Under the pieces are notes generated by a model. That model was not told where the DNA came from and made no database searches. It saw only the letters and a list, made by a program, of their open reading frames with translations. DNA of 64,000 nucleotides, taken from Onstottus_B arcticum (GTDB lineage Bacteria > Acidobacteriota > Blastocatellia > UBA7656). The stretch covers positions 77,330-141,329 of the forward strand of contig JBBPIE010000015.1 of NCBI GenBank assembly GCA_038040485.1, given 5' to 3'. Position numbers and translations under genes: made by a program. Shown one piece after another: positions 26,443-35,228 of the stretch (positions are counted from its first letter, which is position 1; each line of letters begins with the position of its first letter).

Positions 26443-28197
26443 ATGATATTAGTAAGTCTTCCCAGACTCAAAAAGTTGGCCGCCCTCTTGAGCCTCGCCC
26501 TGGTTTTGTCACTCCTGCCAATCGAACCTGTCGATGCATCCACAAAGTCACGCTCGAAGTCGCGCGTGTCACGGAATAAGGTTGCGAAGCGAGGCAAAGC
26601 CAAAATACGACGTTCGCGCGGCGCAAAGATATCGAAGTCTCGCGGCAAACGCCGGGGCTCCTCCGGGTACGCGAGGCGTTCGCGAGGACGCGGCAAGTAC
26701 GCGCGCGGAGGTCGCGGACGCTGGCAGCGCCGCGTAGCGAGCACGCACGGCGTCGGCGTGCGTAACTTTTTGACGAACTCGTGGACCGAGGCTCAGGTTC
26801 CGGCCGAGAGGACCGCTCCGGCACTTTCGGCTGAAGGACCGGGCAGTCCGCCCGCTTCTGCCGCAAGTGTCGAACTTGCAAATCCACCGGTGATGGAAGG
26901 CGTCTCGCCGGCTCACGACGCCGCAACGTTTCGGCAACCAACTGAACCCGGCGCCGAAGCACCACCGCTGAACCCCCTGGTCGCAGCTTACGCAGATAGC
27001 CTTGCCCTGCGAGGCTTCAGTTCCGACAACCAGGGCTTCATTGTAGCCACACTGACGGGCGAGGTTCTCGGCGAGCACAATGCGGACCGGCTGTTCAATC
27101 CGGCTTCGGTCACCAAAATCGCAACGTCGCTGACCGCTATCTCACGTCTTGGACCCGATTTCAGATTTCGCACCGCGCTGTACACGGACGGCAAGTTGGA
27201 TCCTTCGACAGGCATTCTTCACGGTTCGCTTTACGTGATTGGAAGCGGCGACCCGGCGTTCTTCAACGAGAACGCGTTGATGGTAGTCGACAAGTTGAAC
27301 CGAAGCGGGATCCGTGAAGTCGATGGCAACCTGGTCGTGTTGGGGCGCTTCTATTTCAACTTCTCCGCTTCGCCCGACGCGTCGGCGAAGGCGTTGCGCG
27401 CGACGCTGTCACCTGAAACCTGGAGCGCGGCGGTCAAGAACGCCTACCCGCGATTCCTTTCGATGAGAGCGGCGGAGGAGCGAAACGCGTTGGGCCAGCC
27501 TGCCTACGCCGGCGTCTCCGGAGCGAGCACGGGACAGCCGTCTTTGAAGGTCAGCGGGAAGACAATCGTCGAGCCGGCCGTTAACACCGGGAGCTTGAAT
27601 CTGCTCGCGGTGCACACCTCGCTTCCACTCTTGCGGGTGTTGAAGGGGCTAAACGATTTTTCGAACAACTGGATGGCCACGGTAATCGGCAATCTTGTTG
27701 GCGGACCAGACGCAGTAACGCGATTCCTGCAAATCGAAGTCGGATTCAAGGAGGACGAAGTCAGCTTCGCGACGTCGTCAGGGCTCGGGGCCAACCAGAT
27801 TTCGCCGCGAGGGACGATGATCATGCTCCGAAAGCTGATCGGCTATCTCGAGACGAAGGGCCTGGGTCTTGAAGACATCCTTCCGATCGCGGGCATCGAC
27901 GGCGGCACGCTTGAGAGGCGATTCACCGAAGTCTATCGCGGGTCCGTTGTGGCCAAGACTGGAACGCTGAACGGCGTGAGCGCCCTGGCCGGCGTGGCTT
28001 ACACGCGGCTTCGAGGGCCGCTGCTATTCGTAATCTTTAATCGCGGCGGATCGGTCTCCAGGTTCCGTGCGGCGCAGGACGAAACAATCAAGAAGCTGAT
28101 CACACTTTTCGGCGGGCCCGCTCGGGTTCGATTCTCCCCGAGTGCCAACCCTCGCGTTACCGATCCTGCAGCTCAACAGTCTTCGTCGAGGCTATGA
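26443..28197 (+). CDS. dacB: D-alanyl-D-alanine carboxypeptidase/endopeptidase (PBP4 type) with basic tract
   Basis: A periplasmic peptidoglycan hydrolase of the S13 family, 584 aa. Catalytic motifs: NPASVTKIATS (Ser222, Lys225), DFSNNWMA (SxN, near 406) and AKTGTLNG (KTG, near 504). A hydrophobic signal (about residues 9-32) is followed by an unusual 65-residue stretch of Lys, Arg, Ser and Gly (residues 34-98), then a Pro/Ala linker. PBP4 enzymes do not normally carry such a tract; it may anchor the enzyme to anionic wall or lipopolysaccharide. The stop overlaps the start of a small membrane protein gene (ATGA). Confidence 0.92.
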   Translation: MILVSLPRLKKLAALLSLALVLSLLPIEPVDASTKSRSKSRVSRNKVAKRGKAKIRRSRGAKISKSRGKRRGSSGYARRSRGRGKYARGGRGRWQRRVASTHGVGVRNFLTNSWTEAQVPAERTAPALSAEGPGSPPASAASVELANPPVMEGVSPAHDAATFRQPTEPGAEAPPLNPLVAAYADSLALRGFSSDNQGFIVATLTGEVLGEHNADRLFNPASVTKIATSLTAISRLGPDFRFRTALYTDGKLDPSTGILHGSLYVIGSGDPAFFNENALMVVDKLNRSGIREVDGNLVVLGRFYFNFSASPDASAKALRATLSPETWSAAVKNAYPRFLSMRAAEERNALGQPAYAGVSGASTGQPSLKVSGKTIVEPAVNTGSLNLLAVHTSLPLLRVLKGLNDFSNNWMATVIGNLVGGPDAVTRFLQIEVGFKEDEVSFATSSGLGANQISPRGTMIMLRKLIGYLETKGLGLEDILPIAGIDGGTLERRFTEVYRGSVVAKTGTLNGVSALAGVAYTRLRGPLLFVIFNRGGSVSRFRAAQDETIKKLITLFGGPARVRFSPSANPRVTDPAAQQSSSRL

Positions 28198-28397
28198 GGC
28201 CGAATATGAATGTTGCACTCTCAAAAGCGCAAAAGGGATTGCTTGCATGGACGGCGGGGTTTATTGCCCTGGCCGAGATCGTCAAAGGCATGCACGTTGA
28301 AGGACGTGCGGCGACGCTGGTGGGACTGATCGAGCTTATGCTAGCGATAGGCACCGGCATCGCTTTTGGTGTAGCGGCGATGGCCAAGAACGAATGA
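28194..28397 (+). CDS. Small membrane protein coupled to dacB
   Basis: A 67-aa protein not recognised. It has two hydrophobic segments, AQKGLLAWTAGFIALAEIVK and LVGLIELMLAIGTGIAFGVA, with a charged linker and a basic end (AKNE). The ATG overlaps the dacB stop as ATGA; an internal ATG at 28206 is an alternative. Coupling to dacB suggests a role in or near the cell envelope. Confidence 0.6.
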   Translation: MRPNMNVALSKAQKGLLAWTAGFIALAEIVKGMHVEGRAATLVGLIELMLAIGTGIAFGVAAMAKNE

Positions 28398-28662
28398 ACA
28401 AGACGACCAAAACCTGACTCCTCGTTATTCAAACCGCCACGCATCGCTTCGCTCGCCTCTCAACTTCCCTCCCTTGACTGCGCTCCAGCTCGAAAGCCGC
28501 CCGCTTGCTTTTTGATCGAGCCCTCAACATAATCCGTCCGCGCCGCGACAGTCAGACGCTGGTGTTCAATGCCGTCATGCGGATTCGCTCAATAGGAAGG
28601 CGGCCAGGATTGGCCGCGCTCCAAGGGGCAACCAACTTGCGGGCCTTTGTAAGAGCGAGTAT

Positions 28663-29154
28663 ATGTCGAACCTCTGGTATCTCTGGTTAATACTCGGCGT
28701 GCTATTCATCGTAGCTGAGATATTCACGAGCGGTTTCGTTCTGTTATGGTTCGGCATCGGAGCGCTGATCGCGGGATTGCTCGCGCTGCTCGGGTTGGGG
28801 TTTCCGCTGCAAGTTGTCGCCTTCCTTGGAGTGTCCATAGCTCTTACCATCGCGTCGCGAACCATCTTCGAGCGAGTACTGATGCGAGGTTCACCGGGCC
28901 GCGAGCTCAAGACCGGAATGGAGTTGATGCCCGGCTCGGTGGGCGTTGTGGTTACCTCATCTGAAGGCGCAATGCGCGAAGGAGCGGTGCGAGTCTTCGG
29001 AGCAACATGGCGCGCTTTCCCTGCCGAAGACGACGAGCCGCTTCGAGCAGGCGAGCGGGTGCAGATTGACCGCGTTGACGGCGCGTCCGTGTACGTCAGA
29101 AAACTTGACGACGTCCCGTCGTGGCGGCGACGCGACTCGAAAAACTCGGCGTAG
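28663..29154 (+). CDS. nfeD: NfeD-like membrane protein
   Basis: A 163-aa short NfeD. Residues about 5-70 hold three or four hydrophobic segments, including LWYLWLILGVLFIVAEIF and LLWFGIGALIAGLLALLGLG. The C-terminal part (GSVGVVVTSSEGAMREGAVR ... GERVQIDRVDGASVYVRKL) is the OB-fold domain. NfeD proteins work with stomatin/SPFH proteins in membrane microdomain organisation, and a stomatin-like gene follows 81 bp downstream. Confidence 0.93.
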   Translation: MSNLWYLWLILGVLFIVAEIFTSGFVLLWFGIGALIAGLLALLGLGFPLQVVAFLGVSIALTIASRTIFERVLMRGSPGRELKTGMELMPGSVGVVVTSSEGAMREGAVRVFGATWRAFPAEDDEPLRAGERVQIDRVDGASVYVRKLDDVPSWRRRDSKNSA

Positions 29155-29235
29155 CTAGTCGGTCAGGCCGCAGCAGCGATAAGCCGTGCTTTCATTCTGT
29201 TAGACCGGCCGGCAGAGAAAAAGGAGCTAAGTCAG

Positions 29236-30258
29236 ATGCAAGGAATTGGATTGGTCTTGTTGGGTTTCCTGGCGCTAGCAGTGTTGATCACCGCGCTGAA
29301 GTCGTTTCGCGTAGTGGGCCAGGCGTCAGTGATAATCATCGAGCGGCTCGGCAAGTTCCACAAGATTGCCGCCAGCGGTCTCAACATCATACTTCCCTTT
29401 CTCGACAAACCTCGCCCGGTCTACTGGAGCGGCATCAAGCCCGGACTTGCTACTCTCGATCTGCGCGAGCAGCTCCTCGAGTTTCCGCCCCAACCAGTCA
29501 TCACTCGCGACAACGTGACGGTAAACGTCGACTCGGTTCTCTATTATCAAATCACCGACCCGATCAAATCGATGTATGAAGTAGCCGACCTGACCGGCTC
29601 GATCATGCAGCTCACGATAACGTCGATGCGCTCGATCATCGGCGACCTCGATCTGGACCACACGTTCTCCTCGCGGGACTTGATCAATAACAAACTCCGA
29701 ATCGTCCTCGATGAAGCCACCGAGCGATGGGGAGTCAAGGTGACGCGCGTTGAGGTTCGAAACATCCACCCGCCGGAAGACGTGCGAGTGACGATGGAAA
29801 AACAGATGACAGCCGAGCGCACACGCCGCGCGTTGATACTTCAGGCTGATGGAGAAAAGCAGGCAGCGATCGCGCGAGCAGAAGGTGAGAAGCAGTCTGC
29901 GATAAATCGCGCGGAAGGAGAGAAGGAAGCGGCGGTGCTTCGCGCGGACGGCCAGGCCCAGGCGAGACTGCGCTCGGCGGAAGCTGAAGCTCAAGCCATC
30001 CGTCTGATCGCAGATTCGATCACCGCCGGCCAGGGCAACCCGGCCCAGTACCTGCTCATGCTCCGCTACATCGAGTCGCTTACAAACATGGCCTCGAGCA
30101 GCAACTCGAAAGTCATCTTCATGCCGGTCGAAACGAGCGCAGTGCTCTCGTCGGTGGGCGGGCTCAAAGAGATTTTCGGGGGAGGTGGCGGAAACGAGCG
30201 CGGCGAGGCGAGAGATCTGCCGCCGAGTTCGGGTCCTACTGGCCGTCTGCCGCGGTGA
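29236..30258 (+). CDS. SPFH/stomatin-like (QmcA-type) membrane protein
   Basis: A 340-aa band-7 protein. A single N-terminal membrane anchor (residues 1-22) precedes the SPFH domain with FRVVGQASVIIIERLGKFHK and RDNVTVNVDSVLYYQITDP. A long Ala/Glu/Gln/Arg coiled coil follows (AIARAEGEKQSAINRAEGEK), then a Gly/Pro-rich tail. Such proteins form oligomeric cages in the membrane that hold proteases or shape lipid domains. Paired with the upstream nfeD. AAAAAGGAGC precedes the ATG at good distance. Confidence 0.95.
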   Translation: MQGIGLVLLGFLALAVLITALKSFRVVGQASVIIIERLGKFHKIAASGLNIILPFLDKPRPVYWSGIKPGLATLDLREQLLEFPPQPVITRDNVTVNVDSVLYYQITDPIKSMYEVADLTGSIMQLTITSMRSIIGDLDLDHTFSSRDLINNKLRIVLDEATERWGVKVTRVEVRNIHPPEDVRVTMEKQMTAERTRRALILQADGEKQAAIARAEGEKQSAINRAEGEKEAAVLRADGQAQARLRSAEAEAQAIRLIADSITAGQGNPAQYLLMLRYIESLTNMASSSNSKVIFMPVETSAVLSSVGGLKEIFGGGGGNERGEARDLPPSSGPTGRLPR

Positions 30259-30321
30259 TCTCGGCTCTCGCACACCTCGTGCTGGCACACCGCCAGCGAT
30301 TTACTCGATTGAGGAGCAGGG

Positions 30322-30744
30322 ATGGACGCACAGACGGAAAGGCCGAGGCGAGTAAGCGTAACCCTGGCAGCATTCGTGCTCATCTGCTTTTTTCTGCCTT
30401 GGGTTGAACTGAGTTGTACCGGACTCAAGGACTCGGTCAGCGGCTACGACCTTGCCCGGAGCACTTCCCTGCTTTGGTTGATCCCGGCGTCTATGCTGGC
30501 CGTCTTTCTTCTGGGCCTGACGAAGTTAATCTGGGACAACAGGCCTGCAGTCTTTGCATTGGCCGCTTCAGTCGGAGGCGGTATCAGCGCCTTCTTGATG
30601 TACCGGGAGCGGTTAACCTCGAATCGGTCGGCGGGTTTGATAGCTGCTCAAATGACCGTGTGGTACTGGGTTGGCATCGTGGCGGCCCTTGGTCTGATTG
30701 CGTCGGCATTTGTGTTCTACAGCGCACGTTCTCGATCGCCATAG
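30322..30744 (+). CDS. Small four-helix membrane protein, unknown function
   Basis: A 140-aa protein with four predicted membrane segments: VTLAAFVLICFFLPWVELSC, LLWLIPASMLAVFLLGLTKL, AVFALAASVGGGISAFLMY and VWYWVGIVAALGLIASAFVF. The FFLPWVELSCTG turn after helix 1 is common to a group of uncharacterised bacterial membrane proteins. GAGGAG at 30310-30315 supports the ATG. It follows the stomatin-like gene on the same strand, 63 bp away, and could be part of that unit. Confidence 0.75.
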   Translation: MDAQTERPRRVSVTLAAFVLICFFLPWVELSCTGLKDSVSGYDLARSTSLLWLIPASMLAVFLLGLTKLIWDNRPAVFALAASVGGGISAFLMYRERLTSNRSAGLIAAQMTVWYWVGIVAALGLIASAFVFYSARSRSP

Positions 30745-30774
30745 ACCAGAACCATCGGTTAGGCCGGGATCGCA

Positions 30775-31155
30775 CTAGTCATCAGAGGGGTAGTCGGTTT
30801 CTCCGCTACCTTCGAAGTACGCTTCATACAGTGCGCGTGCGTATTCGAGTTGATGACGAGGCACCAGCACTCGAAGCTCGCCGCCAAAAGCAAGATTAGG
30901 CATCACCGAAAGAAAGTTCCCGCCCTGAAGAATCACCGCGACGCCGTTTTGTTCGAGAGTCTGCTTGACCAGCATCGCAAGCGGATAGCCTCCACGCGAA
31001 CGGCACATCTCAACAAACTCGAACCCGCCGTCAACGCCCCGATCACCAAACGAGTCGTCACTTATCGTGCTGGCTACGAGGTTGCAGCCGCACGACGGGC
31101 AATCCGGTGCGCTTACTTCGAACTCACCTGCGCAGATTGGACAGAGCATCAACAT
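30775..31155 (-). CDS. Zinc-ribbon plus DUF2007-like protein
   Basis: A 126-aa protein. The first 30 residues hold a zinc ribbon (CPICAGEFEVSAPDCPSCGC). The second half (ALYEAY ending; MLVKQTLEQNGVAVILQGGN, LRVLVPRHQLEYARALYE) matches the DUF2007 ACT-like fold, described as a putative signal-transducing domain. Start 31155 (MLMLCPIC) is chosen because the frame extends upstream to 31395 only through a hairpin repeat. Function unknown. Confidence 0.8.
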   Translation of the reverse strand: MLMLCPICAGEFEVSAPDCPSCGCNLVASTISDDSFGDRGVDGGFEFVEMCRSRGGYPLAMLVKQTLEQNGVAVILQGGNFLSVMPNLAFGGELRVLVPRHQLEYARALYEAYFEGSGETDYPSDD

Positions 31156-31259
31156 CGGATAACACCATTCTTCATGAAGCGTCTTGCTTCGCCAACACTC
31201 GCGGCTCCGCGGGAGAAACCCGGAAGCAATAAGGCGCACCCGGCTGCAATCGTCGGCAA

Positions 31260-31388
31260 CTCTGCGTTCGGCTCTGCGTCTCGGCGTCTCTGCGGTTAGA
31301 GACTTCTCGTAGGTTACGGCCTCGAAACTTCCTACGCCTCGAAACCTATTAACCGCAGAGACGCCGAGACGCAGAGCCGAACGCAGAG
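31260..31388. repeat. Perfect inverted repeat, 39-bp arms
   Basis: Arms 31260-31298 and 31350-31388 are perfectly complementary. Each is built from CGCAGAGACGCCGAGACGCAGAG-like units (family of 19740-19838). The 51-base loop has its own small hairpin (CGTAGG / CCTACG). The element starts 13 bp after the stop of the leftward DUF5996 gene. Perfect pairing over 39 bp implies recent formation or strong constraint. Confidence 0.92.
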
Positions 31389-31401
31389 AAGACAACGGAC
31401 C

Positions 31402-32301
31402 TCAGCCCGTTCGTTCAAGCGAAGCGCGATCCCAGTTTGCCAGCTTTACGCCGGCCTCGTAAGTACTCTGCATGAACTCCAGCAAGGCTTGATCAGGGGA
31501 TTCGGCTTTGCGGACTTCCTCATACATCAGAAAGAACTCCTTCGCTTCCTGACTGTAGAACGCGCCAGTGGGTCGAAGCGGTTCTTTGTCCAGGCCCTCG
31601 GGAACCGGGGCGCTGTAAGCATAGAAAGCCGGCTCCAGAATCGCGCCGCCGCCAGGCCAAAACCCGTGACTGATCACTTCGTGCGAGTAAGCTTCGCGAG
31701 TTATCGCGTCAGCTCCCGGCCGCTCAGGCGCGCGCCGTCCGGAGAAACGTGTTACCGCGTGATCGAAGCTCCCCCAGAAGAAATGCACCGGGCTGCACTT
31801 GCCAATAAAACCGGATCTGAACTGTTTGAAGACTCTGTCGGTCTGAGAGAGGATGCGCCAGAATCGATTCGCGTACTCGGGATCGTACGAGGCGTGCTGG
31901 TGGTCTTCGGCGAAAGGAATCGGGTCGGCAACCTCATCCGGCTTCGCGTGAATCTTCACATCGATCCCAATCGACCGGAGCACCGACATCAACTCAGAAT
32001 AGAAGTCAGCTACCGACCTGGGCGCCAGGGCCACTGTCTTGGCCGCCCCATCGCTGGTTTTGATCAGCAGCAAATGATCGATGAAATCGAAGTCGATATC
32101 GAAGGTGCGAGTGCCCTGCGGAATCGGCGAAGTCGTAAGCCCTCGCGAAGTCAGGTACAGCGTACAATGCCAGAAGTGATTCACCGGAGGGCAGAGCGAG
32201 AGGCGAATCTTTCCGACTATCTGCGTCCACATATGAAGCGTCGCATAAGTGTCTTTCCATTCCGCGAGCGGAAGGCTCGGCCATGTCTTCTCGTCTTTCA
32301 T
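31402..32301 (-). CDS. DUF5996 family protein
   Basis: A 299-aa soluble protein. It begins WPSLPLAEWKDTYATLHMWT and contains PPVNHFWHCTLYLTSRGLTT and SPVHFFWGSFDHAVTRFSGR, with HEVISHGFWPGGG and FYAYSAPVPEGL later. This set is the conserved core of DUF5996, with many conserved His and Trp residues suggesting an enzyme, but the reaction is not known. It is the last gene of a leftward run after aguB, aguA and a DUF5655 gene, 32 bp from the latter. Confidence 0.87.
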   Translation of the reverse strand: MKDEKTWPSLPLAEWKDTYATLHMWTQIVGKIRLSLCPPVNHFWHCTLYLTSRGLTTSPIPQGTRTFDIDFDFIDHLLLIKTSDGAAKTVALAPRSVADFYSELMSVLRSIGIDVKIHAKPDEVADPIPFAEDHQHASYDPEYANRFWRILSQTDRVFKQFRSGFIGKCSPVHFFWGSFDHAVTRFSGRRAPERPGADAITREAYSHEVISHGFWPGGGAILEPAFYAYSAPVPEGLDKEPLRPTGAFYSQEAKEFFLMYEEVRKAESPDQALLEFMQSTYEAGVKLANWDRASLERTG

Positions 32302-32333
32302 TCTTCAACTCCTCTCGGCTTTTCAAAGTCCGC

Positions 32334-32774
32334 TTACCGCCGGCCTCCGAGCTTTCCAACTTGATACGCCTCGCGAAGCCACTCGCGCAACTGAGTATCG
32401 ACATTCCTAACTGAGCGGAGCTGAACTGTGTGAACGCATGTTCGCGGCGAGGTCCTCTCTATCCTGGTTATTCTTGAATGCTCGATTTCACGAGTGAGTA
32501 TAAAAACGAGGTTCAACCACTTTTTCCGCACGATGACTCCGGCGAACGTGGTGCGCGCGAGCAATGTTATCTGGCTTTTTGTTGGAACGGCGCTGAACTG
32601 GCCAAACTCTCGAATGAGGCGTTCAAGCGCGAGGTAAATTCTGGTCACTTCCGGCGACGCGGCCGCAAGGTGAGACTCGAGCGACACAGTCTTGCACGAA
32701 TGAGCCTGACTCTTCCGCGCAAACTTTCTCGCGCATTCGGGACACCGCCAGGTTGGCCGGGCACTATCTTTCAC
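32334..32774 (-). CDS. DUF5655 domain protein
   Basis: A 146-aa protein. The N-terminus has WRCPECARKFARKSQAHSC, a zinc-finger-like pattern (C-x2-C-x9-H-x-C). The remainder (VTRIYLALERLIREFGQFSA, KSQITLLARTTFAGVIVRKK) matches DUF5655, a small domain frequently found with DUF4287 or in DNA-related contexts. No catalytic claim can be made. It lies 9 bp after aguA and 32 bp before the DUF5996 gene, so the four genes form a likely operon. Confidence 0.82.
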   Translation of the reverse strand: MKDSARPTWRCPECARKFARKSQAHSCKTVSLESHLAAASPEVTRIYLALERLIREFGQFSAVPTKSQITLLARTTFAGVIVRKKWLNLVFILTREIEHSRITRIERTSPRTCVHTVQLRSVRNVDTQLREWLREAYQVGKLGGRR

Positions 32775-32783
32775 GGCTGTGTC

Positions 32784-33992
32784 TCATTTCTGCGGCTGCT
32801 GTTGAGTCAGACAGTGCAATGTCCCAAGCCCCCACACCAGATCGACCGCGTGAATCCCGATCACCGGCCGGTCAGTTATCAGCTCGCTCAGGATTCCGAG
32901 AGCCAGGCGATCATTCGGGTCATTGAAAGTCGGAACCAACACCGCCGAGTTGGCTATGTAGAAGTTCGCATAACTCGCCGGGAGCCGTTGGCCCTTGAAC
33001 ACCAGCGGCGCAGGCATCGGTATCTCGACGACTTCGATCTTCGAGCCGTCTTCGAGCCGCGCGCTTTCCAGCCGCTCACGGTTCTCCGCGCACACTCTAT
33101 GATTGTAGTCGCGCGGATTGTCTTCCTTGCAAAGCACGACGGTTCGCGGGCCGACGAAGCGGCAGAGATCATCGACGTGGCCGTGTGTGTCATCGCCTTC
33201 GATCCCTCGGCCCAACCACACGATCTTCGTGACCCCAAGGCTCTCTCGAAGCGCGGCCTCGACCTGGTCCCGTGAAAGCCCAGGGTTTCGGACTTGCGTC
33301 GCTTGATCCAGCAGGCACTCTTCGGTTGTCAGCAAAGTTCCGCGCCCGTTGACGTCGATGCTGCCGCCTTCAAGCACCAGGTCTCGGTTGCCTGCTCGTG
33401 CTGGAAGCAGCGGGAGCCGTAAGGCTCTTGCCGCGCGCTGCGGTATCTGCTCGTCTTTCTGAAAGTCCCGATACTTCGCCCAGCCGTTAAACCGAAACCG
33501 CGCGATGGCAAGTGTGCTATCGCACTTCACGAAGATCGGCCCGAAATCTCGCGTCCAACCTCGATTTGTCGGGAAGCGGAAGAACTCGATTTGCGCCAAG
33601 TCCACGCCGGAGTGCGCAAGCACTCGCCGTGCTTTTTCTTCGTGCCGCTTGTCGTTGACGATGATGCGAACGAGCTCACCGGGCGCAAGGTTCTTGACGA
33701 TCTCGCTGTAGACCCACGGTATGATTGCGAACTTTCCGGGCCAGTCAGATCGGTTGTGAGGCCAGCCGATCCAGGTTGCTTCGTGAGCCTCCCACTCGGC
33801 GGGCATCCGAAAGCCCGATGAGCTGGCGCCGCCATCACTCTGCTCGCGTCTTCTGCGCGCAGGCTCAGCGTTTTTTCCGTCTCTGCGTTGAGCATGTTTC
33901 GGCTCAAGGCTCACCGCTGAGACACGAAACTGGCTGGGGTCACGCTGAGGGATTTGCCTCGAGTGACTTCGTAGCTGGATCACGCGCCTCAC
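32784..33992 (-). CDS. aguA: Agmatine deiminase
   Basis: Converts agmatine to N-carbamoylputrescine. Family landmarks are MPAEWEAHEATWIGWPHN near residue 63, TRDFGPIFV, GGSIDVNGRGTLLTTEECLL, DDTHGHVDDLCRF and the catalytic-Cys segment GLGTLHCLTQQ close to the C-terminus. GTG 33992 overlaps the aguB stop (GTGA), but the first 60 codons are Arg-rich and unlike other deiminases. Translation may instead start closer to the MPAEW segment (ATG 33806 gives 340 aa). Works with the upstream aguB to make putrescine. Confidence 0.93.
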   Translation of the reverse strand: MRRVIQLRSHSRQIPQRDPSQFRVSAVSLEPKHAQRRDGKNAEPARRRREQSDGGASSSGFRMPAEWEAHEATWIGWPHNRSDWPGKFAIIPWVYSEIVKNLAPGELVRIIVNDKRHEEKARRVLAHSGVDLAQIEFFRFPTNRGWTRDFGPIFVKCDSTLAIARFRFNGWAKYRDFQKDEQIPQRAARALRLPLLPARAGNRDLVLEGGSIDVNGRGTLLTTEECLLDQATQVRNPGLSRDQVEAALRESLGVTKIVWLGRGIEGDDTHGHVDDLCRFVGPRTVVLCKEDNPRDYNHRVCAENRERLESARLEDGSKIEVVEIPMPAPLVFKGQRLPASYANFYIANSAVLVPTFNDPNDRLALGILSELITDRPVIGIHAVDLVWGLGTLHCLTQQQPQK

Positions 33993-34888
33993 TCGCTTTC
34001 GTCGATAAAGCGCCGGTCGATGCCCGCGTAGGCATCGATGCGCCGATCGCGCAGGAAAGGCCAGTTGCGCCTCACCTCTTCTATTCGAGCCGGATCCACC
34101 TCGCCGATCAACACTTCCTCTCGATCGGCCGAGCCTTCAGCAATCACCACTCCGAACGGGTCAACCACGAACGAAGAACCCCAGAACTCGATTCCTGCTC
34201 CGCCGTCCGGCGGTTTCTCGTGGCCCACTCGATTCACCGAAGCGACATAGACTCCGTTTGCGATTGCGTGCGAGCGTTGGATAGTTCTCCAGGCATCGCG
34301 TTGCGCCGCGCCATGAGCTTCCTTCTCGTGCGGATGCCAGCCAATCGCCGTAGGATAGAACAACACGTTCGCGCCTCGAAGCGCCGTCAGCCTTGCGCCC
34401 TCTGGATACCACTGGTCCCAACAGATCAAGGTTCCGATCTTGCCTGCCGCAGTTTCAAAGGCACGAAAGCCGAGGTCTCCCGGCGTGAAGTAAAACTTCT
34501 CGTAGTAAGCCGGATCGTCGGGAATGTGCATCTTGCGATAAATGCCCGATACGCTGCCTTCGGTGTCGATCAGCGCGGCGCTGTTGTGATAGAGACCGGC
34601 TGCGCGGCGTTCAAAGACCGGCGCGACGATGGTGACTCTTCTTTCGCGAGCGACGCGGCCCAGAGCTTCGGTTGAAGATCCGGGGATCGTCTCAGCCAGA
34701 TCGAACAGCGCGGCGTCTTCTCGCTGACAGAAGTACTGCGAGCGGAACAGCTCAGGCAGGCAGATCACTTGCGCGCCGAGTTCGGCCGCTTGTTCGACAA
34801 ACGAGACCGCACGGCGAAGGTTCTCGTTCGTGTCAGACGTCATCGCCATCTGCACAAGGCCGATTGTGAATTTCGATGCCGCAGACAT
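33989..34888 (-). CDS. aguB: N-carbamoylputrescine amidase
   Basis: A nitrilase-superfamily enzyme that hydrolyses N-carbamoylputrescine to putrescine, CO2 and ammonia. The Glu-Lys-Cys triad is visible as ICLPELF (Glu46), YRKMHIPDD (Lys) and TLICWDQWYPEGARL (Cys). The tail NWPFLRDRRIDAYAGI is typical of AguB. Start 34888 (MSAASKFTIG) gives 299 aa, the usual size; the open frame to 34936 adds nothing conserved. First gene of the leftward polyamine operon. Confidence 0.95.
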   Translation of the reverse strand: MSAASKFTIGLVQMAMTSDTNENLRRAVSFVEQAAELGAQVICLPELFRSQYFCQREDAALFDLAETIPGSSTEALGRVARERRVTIVAPVFERRAAGLYHNSAALIDTEGSVSGIYRKMHIPDDPAYYEKFYFTPGDLGFRAFETAAGKIGTLICWDQWYPEGARLTALRGANVLFYPTAIGWHPHEKEAHGAAQRDAWRTIQRSHAIANGVYVASVNRVGHEKPPDGGAGIEFWGSSFVVDPFGVVIAEGSADREEVLIGEVDPARIEEVRRNWPFLRDRRIDAYAGIDRRFIDESE

Positions 34889-35228
34889 AGGCAAGAGCTT
34901 ACACAACTTCGCATCGGGCTCCAAGCAAGGCGGCATTCCGATAGTGTCCTACTTGTGTGTTGCTCGATTGGAAAACCGCCAAGACGCCAAGGACGCCAGG
35001 TCAGACCAAGAATCCGTTGAGAATCTTGGCGCTCTCGGCGTCTTGGCGGTTGGTCGATTCGCCGACAAACGAGCAACACAACTTTAGGACACTAACCGGC
35101 ATTCCCGCCCGAGCACGCCTAAACGACTACCACTTTGCATTGCGGAGCGTCTGTTTTTCGTCCCTAATAACTAGCGGATAAGCAAATCCGGACCGTAAGA
35201 CCACATTTCGATTCGAGGAGAACGAGTA
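34889..35228. other. 340-bp divergent region, mostly a nested inverted repeat
   Basis: Lies between the divergent aguB and C25-like peptidase genes. A nested inverted repeat spans 34943-35093; the rest (35094-35228) presumably holds the rightward promoter and ends with GAGGAG (35215-35220), the peptidase ribosome-binding site. No gene is supported. Confidence 0.55.
34943..35093. repeat. Nested inverted repeat of the CCGCCAAGACGCCAAG family
   Basis: Outer arms 34943-34966 and 35070-35093 pair with about four mismatches (ends AGTGTCCT / AGGACACT). Inner arms 34974-34998 and 35027-35051 pair 21 of 25 and are built from GCCAAGAC units. Total span is 151 bp. It occupies a divergent promoter region instead of a gene end, like 24608-24700. 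Confidence 0.85.
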
